Of a DNA stretch of 64,000 nucleotides, positions 10,201-20,009 are shown piece by piece. How positions within the stretch are numbered: position 1 is the stretch's first letter; each line of letters begins with the position of its first letter. Source of the DNA: Lepus europaeus (Eukaryota; Chordata; Mammalia; Lagomorpha; Leporidae); the NCBI RefSeq assembly GCF_033115175.1, contig NC_084847.1:45493905-45557904 (forward strand), given 5' to 3'. The notes beneath the pieces were generated by a model. The model made no database searches and was not told the origin of the DNA. It worked only from the letters and a program-made list of their open reading frames with translations. A program made the translations under genes and the position numbers.

Positions 10201-11862
10201 TCAAGGGCTGTCCTCTGGGGCTGGCAGGATGCAACACAGCCATCTGAAGAATCTGACCACTCTCCTGCCAATCCCCAGGCGACCCTTGCCCTTTCTCGCC
10301 TGCCTGTCTGAGCTCCCTGCCTCCTCCTCCTCCTCCTGCTGCTGCTGCTGCTCTTGGCCTGGGATGCTCTGCCTCTCTGGAGCTCTCTGGGAGCCACTCC
10401 TGACTTCCAACTCCGCCTCACTGCTGTCGGTGCTCAGTGTGGTGGAGAGAGAGGTCAGAGCATCCTGGCTGAGGACGGCACAGGCAGCGGGGGTCCTTGT
10501 CCACATGTCCCGTTGGGAACTCTCTCTCCTGCAGGACTCACTGCTGCTCACACCGGGAGTCCCGAGGCAAGGAGTCTGCCCCGACTGGTCCTCTATGAGC
10601 ACCAGTGGTTGGGAGCTCAGGGCGCCACACTCACGGGCTCTGCTGTTGCAGCCTGAGTGTCCCTGGAGGCACTGGAGGACGGGACAGCTCTGAGCCTGGG
10701 GCGTGGGCTTCCCTTTGCTGTGCTCCTCCTGAAGCCCTGGGCACAGGACACTGGCTTGGAGCCTGGGTGGCAGGGAGCCTGCTTTGTGGCCCAGCTGGAA
10801 TCCCAGGTCCTCAAGGGAGCTTAGAGCTCCAGGACCCTGAGGAGGTACTGGAGGCTCCACTGCACTCTGTCCATGCATTTCCTGGATGCTGAAGACCTGC
10901 TGTTGGGAGACCCCCCAGCATGGCACAGGGGGCAAGGGGTCATCCCACTCCTGAAGCCACAGTGGAGGGCACAGGCCCCATGGGAATTCCCATCCTGCCT
11001 CTTCCTGGGGAAGAAACAGGAACTCGTCACTGGTTGCAGGTGCTTCATGTCCTGCCTGGAGCCATGGGTGGCCCATGATGTCTGCTGCTGTGGGCCTGGC
11101 CTCAGGGTCCCGGGTCAGTAAGCTGTCCACCAGGTTACACAGCTCTGGGTTTCCATAGTGGGGGATTCTGTAGTATCCAGACAGGATGGCTGCCTGCAGC
11201 TCCACAAAATCCTCTCCGACGAAAGGGAGTGCCCCTGCTGCCATGGCGTACAGGATCACACCCACGCTCCACACATCCGCCTTGTACCCGCAGAACTCCT
11301 CACCTAAGAACTCCTCGGGCGCACAGTAGGCAAAGGTCCCGCACAGACTCCGCAGGCGCTCTCCATCCGCCAGTTTGCAGCTGAGCCCAAAGTCGCTCAG
11401 CTTGATGTTTAGGTTGGCGTCGAGAAGCAGGTTTTCTAACTTCAAATCCCTGTGCACAACGTGCTGCGCGTGGCAGTAGTGCACAGCTAATAGGGTCTGC
11501 GTCAACAGCTGGCGAATCTCTCCATCTAGAAGGTAGCCGCGTTCTACCATGTAACCTCTGAGGTCCCCCCTGACCGCACATTCCATGAAGATGTAGCCCC
11601 TCTCGGCCGTGTGCCTGACCTGCAGTAGCTTAATGATGTGAGGGTGCTGCAGCCCCCTCATGATTTCTGCTTCTGCACACAACTGCTGGAAGCCACAGGA
11701 GTGCTGGCCCCCATTCTCCACAACCTTCACAGCCACCTGGCTCCTGCTTTCCCAATGATAGGCCAGTTTCACCAGCCCAAAACCGCCCTGGCCGAGGACC
11801 CTGAGGACCTGGTACCCATCCAGGACCTCCTCCTCACTGGTGAAGGCGCTGAGGCCTTCCAT
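10201..11862 (-). CDS. Intronless MARK-like Ser/Thr kinase, sperm motility kinase (Smok) type
   Basis: An intact 553-codon open frame encodes a Ser/Thr kinase. I chose the ATG at 11862 because it has A at -3 and G at +4; an in-frame ATG nine codons upstream would add only a Gly-rich leader. The kinase domain spans about residues 17-268. It shows GQGGFG (24-29), VAVK with Lys46, a likely helix-C Glu64, HRDLKLEN (137-144; Asp139 catalytic), DFG (157-159), APE (181-183), DVWSVG (196-201) and HPWL (265-268). The activation loop LCGTFAYCAPE resembles AMPK/MARK kinases; the position of the LKB1-phosphorylated Thr appears to be Ser172. No UBA domain is obvious after the kinase domain. The rest is low-complexity, with a Gln5/Glu5 run and a basic-hydrophobic, Cys-Cys-containing C-terminus. 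The absence of introns and the MARK-like catalytic core fit the Smok family, whose mouse members are testis-expressed retrogenes. The exact orthologue is uncertain, and another MARK/TSSK-like retrocopy remains possible. The frame has no internal stops, so it may be functional. Confidence 0.85.
   Translation of the reverse strand: MEGLSAFTSEEEVLDGYQVLRVLGQGGFGLVKLAYHWESRSQVAVKVVENGGQHSCGFQQLCAEAEIMRGLQHPHIIKLLQVRHTAERGYIFMECAVRGDLRGYMVERGYLLDGEIRQLLTQTLLAVHYCHAQHVVHRDLKLENLLLDANLNIKLSDFGLSCKLADGERLRSLCGTFAYCAPEEFLGEEFCGYKADVWSVGVILYAMAAGALPFVGEDFVELQAAILSGYYRIPHYGNPELCNLVDSLLTRDPEARPTAADIMGHPWLQAGHEAPATSDEFLFLPQEEAGWEFPWGLCPPLWLQEWDDPLPPVPCWGVSQQQVFSIQEMHGQSAVEPPVPPQGPGALSSLEDLGFQLGHKAGSLPPRLQASVLCPGLQEEHSKGKPTPQAQSCPVLQCLQGHSGCNSRARECGALSSQPLVLIEDQSGQTPCLGTPGVSSSESCRRESSQRDMWTRTPAACAVLSQDALTSLSTTLSTDSSEAELEVRSGSQRAPERQSIPGQEQQQQQEEEEEAGSSDRQARKGKGRLGIGRRVVRFFRWLCCILPAPEDSP
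10324..10353 (-). repeat. Trinucleotide tract encoding Gln/Glu run in the kinase
   Basis: On the plus strand this is a CTC/CTCCTG run followed by CTG triplets. On the coding strand it reads as CAG codons followed by GAG codons, giving the poly-Gln/poly-Glu stretch near the kinase C-terminus. Such tracts often vary in length between alleles. Confidence 0.85.
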
Positions 11863-13478
11863 GGTGCGATCCCCACCCCCACCCCGCACCCCTGCACTTA
11901 CTAGTCACCTAAGTAACAACAAAAATTGGGAAACAAATAGAACTCAAACAAGCTAAGTGGAAACCAAAATTAACAGCTCTATATGCTACTATTTCTAACA
12001 GATAATGCTAACTCTATTAACTATGGTATACTAATCACTAACACTGTATCAAAATTTAGAATTAAAAGTTATAAAACACACAGAATACTAAAAATGGTGA
12101 AGGAAAGCAACACCAACTATGGTAACTATGGTAACAATGCTATTCAATAAGTCTTATAACGATCTTATCTAAATCGAAGGATCAAAAAATGAGGAAACAG
12201 AAAACAAGGAAACACATGAAGGACAAATGAACACAGCATCAAGTACATTTAGCCTGTGAAGAAAACACAAAAAACAAATAAATAAATATTTAAAGACAAT
12301 AAATACACAAGCATACAATGTAAAAATGGGAGGGGGGGAGAAATTGAAAAAAATAGCAAAAAACCAAAATAGAAGAAAAACTAAAAGAACCACTACTGTA
12401 AAGAGAACTAATAGACCAGACAAAACAACACTACAAATGACAGGACAAGGGAAAACCAGTGATGTCGTCCAATCCTTCAGGCAGTCTCCACAGAGCTTCC
12501 TGGGCCAACTGAACAGAACCGAGCCCAAGCCAGGGAACTGGGAAGGCAGTTGGAATGACATCACAGTGGCTCTCCTGGGGTCAGAGGAGGCTCTAACCAA
12601 TCACAGCTGGGGACACACCATGGTCTTCTCAAGAAACCTTCCACTTGGTTAAAGAGAAAGGGCCCCAAAAACTTTGGGCTTAAGTTGGTGACAGAGATTG
12701 GTATTTAGCATTTGATAAATTAACACAGTCCCTCTTCAGGCTTTTTCTAGTGTTTCAATATTTGGGTATAAGCACTGGTCCTTCCATTCTCTTTTCCCAC
12801 CCCCATTCCCACCCCCCTTCTTCATTTCCTCTTGGTTCATGTCCATTAAAGATGTCCATTAAGAGGAGTCAACTGCTCATCGTAGCCCAGGCAGGCTCAG
12901 CTCATTGTCCCAAAAGATTGCCAAGCTCTGCCATGGCTTGAACAGATTTTGGCTCCCTCACTCATGTATACATTCACTCACACACATATGTACTTGTATG
13001 TTCAAAATCAAAAATATAGGCATAAAGCTGTCCCTTTAGAGGAATTGAGCATTTGCAAACTGAGTTCTGGCGGTGCTGGCCACCAGCAGCCTGCTGCTCT
13101 GTTTGTCTTCTGAAGGTGAAACACTCAGAGCACACAAGGAGAGAATAGAAACAATGTTGCTGGAGGCGCTGCACAAACAAGCCAGGCTCCCTCTCCCATA
13201 GAACAGCAGGTTACAGCCTCAGACTCACTCAGCTCCTGTCTTCCTCCTGAGGGAGGATTCCTGGGGAAGGGAATGGACCTACTGTCGCTCCTCAAGGCTC
13301 CTGAGTTCTTGCAACACAGACTGTGAAACGGGTTTATGACATCTTCAAAATTAAAGTGGTGTGGTTCTCACTCTTGCTCTCTCCATCCCCTTCTCTCCCC
13401 TTCCCTCCATTTCTCCCCGCTGAAAGCATGTTTTTCTACTAGATTCATTACATTTTTTAGCTTTTGTTAATATTTAAT
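11863..13478. other. AT-rich upstream flank of the kinase
   Basis: No gene or recognised transposon is seen. The first 550 bases upstream of the start codon are strongly AT-rich. A short GC-richer island at about 12430-12640 carries CRE-like and CCAAT motifs (listed separately). From about 13370 there is a pyrimidine-rich stretch running up to the first SINE. Confidence 0.45.
12460..12601. promoter_or_regulatory. CRE-like and CCAAT motif cluster upstream of the kinase
   Basis: TGATGTCG (12460-12467) with CCAAT (12469-12473) and TGACATCA (12556-12563) with CCAAT (12597-12601) occur within 142 bases. They lie about 600-740 bases upstream of the kinase start codon. CRE-like sites bound by CREM are a known feature of many postmeiotic testis genes, so this is a candidate promoter. 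No TATA box or transcription start can be assigned, and chance occurrence of short motifs is possible. Confidence 0.3.
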
Positions 13479-13479
13479 T

Positions 13480-13777
13480 ATTTATTTATTTTTAAAGATG
13501 TTATTTATTTGAGAGGTAGCGTTACAGACAGTGAGAGGGAAAGACAGACGGAGAGGCCTTCCACCCTGCTGGTTCACCCCCCAGATGGCCGCAACGGCCA
13601 GAGCCGCACTGATCAGGAGCCAGGAGCTCCCTCCCGGTCCCCCACGCGGGTGCTTCCACTGCCCTCCCGGGACACAGCAGACAGCCAGATTGGAAGTGGA
13701 GCAGCCAGAACTCGAACTGGTGTCAGACAAGGGATGCCAGAGCCACAGGCGGACGCCCAGCCCAGTATGCCAGCTCC
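13480..13777 (-). mobile_element. C-repeat SINE, minus strand
   Basis: The plus strand shows the reversed SINE: an A/T-rich tail remnant, GAGAGG...AGACAG, GGTTCACCCCCCAGATGG, a GGAGCCAGGAG block and a diverged head. It is moderately diverged and directly followed by a second minus-strand copy. Confidence 0.8.
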
Positions 13778-13998
13778 AAGATTTTATTTATAAAATTGAG
13801 AGGCAGGGTTAGAGACACACACACAGAGATCTTCCATCCACTGGTTCACTCCCCAGAAGGGGGCGGAGGCCAGAACTGGGCTGATCCAGAGCCAGGAGCC
13901 AGGCGCTCCCTCACTGCTTTCCCAGGCCGGATGGGGGAGGAGCAGCCAGGACTCCAGGCAGAGGCTCCGCCCACTCCGCAATAGCCTGACTTCTCTCC
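13778..13998 (-). mobile_element. C-repeat SINE, minus strand, partial
   Basis: Starts with AAGATTTTATTTATAAAATTG and the GAGAGGCAGGGTTAGAGACA segment, then GGTTCACTCCCCAGA and a GAGCCAGGAGCCAGG block. The tRNA-like head is lost or too diverged to see. Confidence 0.75.
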
Positions 13999-14085
13999 AG
14001 GTCCTTCCGCTGTCCCATGGACATCAACCAAGAAAGCCACCCAAATGAGTCAGACTCACATGGCGGCTCGCAGGAAGGGAACCGG

Positions 14086-14212
14086 GCAGGCACTGCGGCA
14101 CAGCAGGTGAGGCTGCCACTCGGACGCCCCCGCCCACGTGCCCGGCCTGAGTCCCGGCTGCTCGGCTCCGATCCAGCTTCCTGCTAATGCTCCTGGGATG
14201 CTCCCGGGCATG
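14086..14212 (+). mobile_element. C-repeat SINE head fragment, plus strand
   Basis: GCACAGCAGGTGAGGCTGCC, GAGTCCCGGCTGCTC and GATCCAGCTTCCTGCTAATG match the 5' half of the SINE. The 3' half is missing. Confidence 0.6.
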
Positions 14213-14384
14213 GTCACGCAGGAGACTCAGACGGGCCCCTCGCTCCAGCCTGGCCCAGTCCCGCACTAATCCGGGGAGGGAACCAGCGCATGGAAAGTCC
14301 ATTGCTCTGCTTCTGTGCCATGGCGTCAGTGGGCAGGTGGAGCAGGGAGGTGCTACGGGGCCAAGAGAGTGGGGAGTCCGAAGG

Positions 14385-14492
14385 GGGCCGGCAGGGTGCA
14401 GGGAGCCCCTCAGAAAGTGCAGGGCACAGGGAGGCCCCCAGAGCAATGAAGGGTGCAGGGAGCCCCCAAAAGCAGTGCAGGGCACGGTACCA
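14385..14492 (+). repeat. Short GC-rich tandem repeat
   Basis: GTGCAGGGAGCCCC and GTGCAGGGCAC motifs alternate with CAGAGCAATGAAG-like spacers over about 100 bases. There are only two to three diverged copies. Confidence 0.45.
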
Positions 14493-14567
14493 CACAGGGT
14501 TCAGGGACAGCAGAGCCCTTCCTCAAGGCTGTCCTGTAGGAGCAAACACAGCTGTATACCAGGCCCC

Positions 14568-14878
14568 CTGGGTGTAGACCAAGCTCTCTGGGATGTAGAC
14601 CAGCCCTCCTTAGTGTAGACCAGGCCTCCCGGGTGTAGACCAAGCCCTCCGGGATGTAAAACTGCCCTCCCAGGGTCTATACTAGGCCTCCCAGGGAGTA
14701 GACATGTAGACCAGGCCTCCTGGGGTGTCGATCATGCCCTCCCAGATGTAGACCAGGACTCCCAGGTGTAGCCAGGCCACCCAGGTGTTGACTTGTAGAC
14801 CAGGCCTCCTGGGGTCTAGACCATGCCTCCCAGGGTGTAGACCTGTAGACCAGCCCCCCGGGGTCTAGACCAGGCCAC
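14568..14878 (+). repeat. ~21-bp minisatellite
   Basis: Degenerate monomers of the form GTGTAGACCAGGCCTCCCGGG repeat about fourteen times with monomer lengths near 20-23 bp. No coding potential is inferred. Confidence 0.85.
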
Positions 14879-16250
14879 CGCAGTTTCTGAACTCACATCC
14901 GAGCCAATCGCAGGATCTGCTGGTGCAGCTCAGAAGAAAAGGGAAACCCATTCCAGATGAGGAGCTCCTGGGCCAGAGCCGCTGCTCACACACTGCGCCC
15001 CTGCAGGCCAGAGGAGAGCAGAGGACAGCACCACTCACTGAGCCTCCTGCATTTGTATGGTACCCTCTGCAGCAGGGGGCTTGGCTCGGCATAAGCCATG
15101 GGATGCCTGGAACCCTCCCTCGTGTAGCTGACCCCTGGCAGGGATGGGGAGATGTCACATTCCGTCAGTCTCCTAGCAGGCCTGACTAGTGTGAGGTCAC
15201 CAATACGGGGTCACTGGGATGTCCTCCAAGACACTGTCCCTTTAAGCGTGGTGCCGGCAGGAGTGAGCACAGGCCCTGGGCAGGACAAGGGGAACTGCTG
15301 GCCTCCAGGGAACACCCTGGCTCCAGTTCTCTCATGCTGGGGATAGCCCAGTTGTCCTACCCCAGGGCTCAGGGGCTCCCACTCGACACGTGCCGGCACT
15401 GGAACTCACAGCTGTGCCCCCAGAGCCTCTGATGGAGCAAGGAGGGCTGCCGGGCTGAGGCCAGGCACAGGAGCAGGACCTCCCACGGCGGCACGGAGAC
15501 CTGGGGGGCTGGGACTGCTGCCCACCTGCCATGGCCTCCCCACACGTGTGCTGACCTCCGAACCCTCTGTCACACTAGCAGCTAATGGGTCGATGGTGCA
15601 GGGATGGGGCAGGGCCCAGACCTAGTCCTGATGTATGAAGGCCTCTAAGGAGTGGGGGGCCGGATCAGGGGGCCGGGTGGTCCCGGCTGCATAAGGAGAC
15701 CCCAGAGGGTGGAGGGCCTGCTGCTGTCTCTGCTGCCCGACGTGGCCTGTGGCCCTCCTTCCTGGGTGGTGGCCATGGTTGACCAGTGCCAGGCACTCGT
15801 GGCCAGGCCCCGCCTAGCAGACAGCCACAATCAGCCTGGGGGCCACCTGCTCTCGCGTATACGCCCACTGCACCGGGAGTGTTGTTTCTGGGCTCGCTGA
15901 GGCACGCAGGATCCATCCCCACGAGCCCTAGGCTCCATCGCAGTGGATGGGCGTGGCCCAAGGCCAGCTCAGTGACAAGCTCCCCAGGACCCAGGACTTT
16001 CTCTGGTGTTGGCCAAGGGCGGCCTCTGTGTGACAGCTGGTGACCGTGTCGGTGATGCCAGATGAGCCACGCCCTGCGGGTGGCCCTCCCACCCCCATCC
16101 GGGAATGGGGTCCTCCCGTGGACATCACTGTAGCCTTTGCCTGCTGGAGTCACTCATCCACCACGCCCCTAACCCTGCTGCACCACCCAGGCTCTGCGCT
16201 TCCAAGACCTTGGGTCCTAGCTGGGAGCTCCGTTGTGGGGTGGCGCCCCT
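14879..16250. other. GC-rich sequence without a recognised feature
   Basis: The segment is GC-rich with many short open frames on both strands. I recognise neither protein motifs, splice-bounded exons nor transposons in it. Confidence 0.35.
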
Positions 16251-16251
16251 G

Positions 16252-16405
16252 GCCCCACCTCCCCCAGCCCCCTGCCTGGCCTCTACCAACCCCCCACCCT
16301 GCCTCCCCCAGCCCCAGGCCCTGCCTTCCCCAGCCCCCGGCCCTGCATCTCCCAGCCCCACACCCTGCATCTCCCAGCCCCCCAGCCCTGCATCCTACAG
16401 CCCCA
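16252..16405 (+). repeat. ~24-bp C-rich minisatellite
   Basis: Monomers such as CTCCCAGCCCCACACCCTGC repeat about six times with small length changes. The strand is very C-rich, so the complement has many G-runs. Confidence 0.75.
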
Positions 16406-16983
16406 CCCACAGGAAATGAAAGGCAGCGACAGTCTCCAGGCTGTGCCTCCACACAGCGCTACATGACCCCACCATGGACAGCACACGTGGCCATATGGAC
16501 AGACACAACAGGATCAGGAAGGAAGCCGGACACGGAAGCCACCAGGCTCCTCTCACATGAAATGTCTGGGGCAGGAGGCAGAGCAGTGCGGCCAGGGCTG
16601 AGGGGCTTGGGACCCAGTGGGCTCAGGGCTCCTCCTGGTGGGAGTGGAGGTCCAGGAGCCGGAAGGCACCCAACAGCTGAGGCGTCCCCGTGGCAACTGT
16701 GAATCCCGCACACCGGGCGGCTCACTCGGGAAAAAACTCTCGCCCGTCCCCTCTGCCCTCAGACACAGTTCTGGTGCTCACGCCGGAGCCGGCTGAGCCT
16801 GTGCACCCCCCACCCCCGGTCTGGTAAGGTGAGCGAAGCACAGGAAGGCGTAGCAGAGTCATGGTTCCCCCCCACGACTTCACTCCTGCCTGTCCACGCC
16901 GCCACGTGAGCAATCCCACGAGTTCCCACCATCCTGTGCTTCCCCTGGCTAAAGTAAGCAGGTATGTGAACTACTTCCTTATC

Positions 16984-17270
16984 AAAAAGATTTATGTTTA
17001 TTTCCTTTATGTGAAAGCCAGATTAGAGGGAAGGGGAGAGACGTCTCGTGTCCACTGGTTCACTCCCAAAATGGCCGCAACGGGCTGGCTTGAGCAGGAG
17101 CCAGGAGCTCCCTCCGGGCACCATACATGGGTACAGGGATGGAAGCCCCTGGGCCATCCTCCAGGGATTCCCCAGGACACCAGCAGGGAGCGGGATCAGA
17201 AGTGGGGCAGCAGGCCCTCAATCCAGCACCACGCGGGATGCCAGGGCCATGGGCGTCTCCACCCTATTCA
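16984..17270 (-). mobile_element. C-repeat SINE, minus strand
   Basis: AAAGATTTATGTTTATTTCC is followed by GGTTCACTCCCAAAATGGC, AGGAGCCAGGAGC and GGGCCATCCTCC, then GGATCAGAAGTGGGGCAGC. This is the reversed SINE order, moderately diverged. Confidence 0.75.
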
Positions 17271-17364
17271 CCACAGTGCCGGGCCCCTCTGCAAACTCCT
17301 GGACCTCTGGTGCAACCTGTGATTTCCTCACAGAGCACCCAGCACGAGTCTCCAACACACATAG

Positions 17365-17572
17365 AACATGCCAGCGTCCAGCCCATGGTACCACTCTCAC
17401 CTGAGCTGGGGGACACAGCATCCCAGGGTCCAGTCAATGGCACCACCCACACCTGAGCCTGGGGACACAGCATCCCAGCGTCCACCCAAGGCACCACCCA
17501 CACTTGGGCTGCGGGACACAGCATCCCAGTGTCCAACCACAGTACCACTCACAGCTGAGCTGGGGAACGGCT
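17365..17572 (+). repeat. ~52-bp minisatellite
   Basis: The word GGGACACAGCATCCCAG recurs near 17411, 17463 and 17514 with ~51-52 bp spacing. TCCA...GGCACCAC(C)CACAC lies between, giving about 3.5 copies. Confidence 0.8.
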
Positions 17573-18047
17573 GCTTTTAGACAAAGCTTCCCAGAGTCTG
17601 AGTCTCCTTCCCCTGGTAGCCTGGGGGTGGGGCGGGCAGATGCAGACAAGCTGGAGAGACCAGGCTTCAGCAGAGCCAAGACCCAAGGCTGCCGGCCCTG
17701 CTGCGCGGGGTGAGCAGAGCACTGGCCACCCTGAAGCACCGGGAAGAAGCCACCTCTCAGCCACACATCAGCAACCCGCAGCCAGCACCATGTGCCAATG
17801 AGGCTGGGGGCCTGGCAGGCCTCCCACTGCTCTAGGAACCCAAGGACACATCGGCAGCACCATGCTCGCGGGGTCATGGGTCCAGAAGCCAGGAGAGGGA
17901 GCCCTCCCTAGGGACCAGGCAGACCCTGCCACAGCAACACCTGTCGGCCAGGGAGCACTTGGTGCGGGATGAAGCCTGAGTGTTGACTGGAGCTCATCTC
18001 CTCTGCTACGGGTTGGTTTTTCTAAAGGCCATTCGAAAGGGTATTTC
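17573..18047. other. No feature recognised
   Basis: GC-rich sequence between a minisatellite and a SINE pair. Nothing supportable was seen on either strand. Confidence 0.35.
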
Positions 18048-18362
18048 TGGGACTGGCACTGTGGCGTAGCAGGCTAAGTCTCTGCCCGTGGCACCAGCAT
18101 CCCACATGGGCGGCAGTTCCAGCCCCAGCTGCTCGCTCTCTGCTGTGGCCTGGGAAAGCAGTGGAGGACGACCCAAGTCCTTGGGCCCCTGCACCCACGT
18201 GGGAGACCAGGTGGAAGGCCCCGGCCCCTGGCTTCAAATCAGCCCAGCTCTAGCCATTGTGGCCATCCAGGGAGTGAACCAGTGGATGAACCCCTCTCTC
18301 TCTCTCTTTAACTCTTCCAACTAAATAAAAATAAATGAATAAATAAATAGATAGATAGATAG
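18048..18362 (+). mobile_element. C-repeat SINE, plus strand, near full length
   Basis: Head GGGACTGGCACTGTGGCG, core GGGAAAGCAGTGGAGGACG and GTGGGAGACCAGG, then GGAGTGAACCAGTGGATG and a CTCTCT run. It ends in an AAATAAAT tail that grades into ATAG repeats. Confidence 0.9.
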
Positions 18363-18365
18363 CTT

Positions 18366-18669
18366 CATGGGCCAGTGTTGGGCACAGCAGCGAGGCTGCC
18401 ACCTGTGCGACCAGAATCCTGTGGGGCGCTGGTTCAGGTCCCGGCTGCTCCACCTCTGCTCCAGCTCCCTGCTGATGGCCCAGGATAGCACCGGAAGATG
18501 CCCAAGTGCTGGGGCCCCTGAACCCACATGGAGACCTGGATGAACCTCCTGGCTGTGGCCTGGCCCAGCCCCAGCTGCTGGGGCCATGTGAGGAGTGAAC
18601 AGTGGATGGAAGCGCTCTCTCTCTCTCTGTGTCTCTCCCCCTCTGAAACGCTTCCAATAACACAACAAA
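18366..18669 (+). mobile_element. C-repeat SINE, plus strand
   Basis: A second plus-strand copy immediately follows. It has GGCCAGTGTTGGGCACAGCA, GGTCCCGGCTGCTCC, GGAGTGAACAGTGGATGG and a CTCTCTCTCTGTGTCTC run, and lacks a long A-tail. Confidence 0.85.
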
Positions 18670-18670
18670 T

Positions 18671-19001
18671 CTTTTTGTTTTTTTCACAGGCAGAGTTAGA
18701 CAGAGAGAGAGAGACAGAGAGAAAGATCGTCCTTTTCCATTGGTTCACCCCCCAAATGACTGCTACCAAAGGCATGCTGCACCGATTCAAAGCCAGGAGC
18801 CAGGTGGTTCCTCCTGGTCTCCCATGAGGGTGCAGGGCCCAAGCACCTGGGCCATCCTCCACTGCCTTCCCAGGCCACAGCAGAGAGCTGGCCTGGAAGA
18901 GGAGCAACTGGGACAGAATCCGGCGCCCCAACCGGGACTAGAACCCAGGGTGCCTGCGCCGCAGCCAGAGGATTAGCCTAGTGAGCTGTGGTGCTGGCCC
19001 A
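18671..19001 (-). mobile_element. C-repeat SINE, minus strand, full length
   Basis: It begins with a T-run and CACAGGCAGAGTTAGACAG, and runs to GGACTAGAACCCAGGGTGCC and GAGCTGTGGTGCTGGCC, the reversed tRNA-like head. It abuts the preceding plus-strand copy, so the two form an inverted SINE pair. Confidence 0.9.
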
Positions 19002-19082
19002 CGATAAATCTTAAAAGGAAAAGGAAACAGACCCAGGAGTCTCTCCAGTGCCAGAAGACTTCCTGCAGGCAGCAGGAGAGGG

Positions 19083-19616
19083 CGTCACAGACGAGTACAG
19101 GGGGCAGTGGTGAGCTCGGGGCTCGGGGGCCGTGGTGTCGTGAGAGCACAGTGCTGGGGCCGTGGTGAGCTGGGGGCCGTGGTGTAACACAGTGTGGGAG
19201 ACCATGGTAAGCTGGGGGTTGTGGTGTCCTGAGAGCGCAGTGCTGGGGCCGTGGTGAGCTGGGGGCCGTGGTGTAACACAGTGTGGGAGACCATGGTAAG
19301 CTGGGGGCTGTGGTGTCCTGAGAGCGCAGTGCTGGGGCCGTGGTGAGCTGGGGGCCGTGGTGTAACACAGTGTGGGAGACCGTGGTGAGCTGGGGGCTGT
19401 GGTGTCCTGAGAGCGCAGTGCTGGGGGCCGTGGTGGAGCACAGTGCGGGGGGCCATGGTGAGCTGGGGGCCGTGGTGGGACACAGTGCGGGGAGCTGTGG
19501 TGAGCTGGGGGCCATGGTGGAGCACAGTGCTGGGGCCGTGGTGAGCTGGGGGCCATGGTGGAACACAGTGCGGGGGCCGTGGTGAGCTCGGGGGCTGGGG
19601 TGTCCTGAGAGCGCAG
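19083..19616 (+). repeat. ~89-bp minisatellite with ~32-45-bp subunits
   Basis: The unit beginning GTGGTGAGCTGGGGGCCGTGG starts at 19162, 19251 and 19340, an exact 89-bp period. Towards 19620 it breaks into shorter GTGGTGAGCTGGGGGCCATGG / GAGCACAGTGC subunits. Long minus-strand frames here are His/Pro/Ser-rich by-products. Confidence 0.9.
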
Positions 19617-19899
19617 TGCAGGCGACAGCTCACCGCGGCAACCGAGCTCACTGCCACACTCTGCGCTGAGCTCCTGGGGGCCAGCCCCCCAGGCAGGGGG
19701 TAGAACACCTCTGGAGAACGCGCCTAGCCCTAAGAGAAGCCCAGACAGGGACCGTGGGGCCTTCCTTAAGGCCTGGGCAGACGATCCACCAAAGGCGAGA
19801 TCCACACGCACCTCCCGGGCAGCCAGCTCAGAGCGGGGTGGAAGGAGATGTTTGCTGAGTCACAGCAGGGCCCGAGGCGGGGGCTCAAGTCCTCATGTC
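19617..19899. other. No feature recognised
   Basis: Single-copy-looking GC-rich sequence between the 89-bp minisatellite and SINE fragments, with no supportable gene. Confidence 0.3.
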
Positions 19900-20009
19900 C
19901 CTGCCTCCCACCCCAGACCAGGTAGAGCTTCCAGCTCCCAGCTTTGTGGGAGTTTGGGAGTGAGCCAGTGAACGAGATATCTCTTTTACTCTTTCCAATA
20001 TGAAAAATA
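19900..20009 (+). mobile_element. C-repeat SINE 3' fragment, plus strand
   Basis: GGGAGTGAGCCAGTGAACGA, a CTCTTTTACTCTTTCC segment and an AAATAAA tail mark a diverged SINE 3' end, directly before another SINE. Confidence 0.55.

Noticed and set aside
19011..19811. 266-codon His/Pro/Ser-rich minus-strand frame
   Set aside because: It comes from the 89-bp minisatellite. The period is not a multiple of three, and the unit merely lacks stops in this frame.
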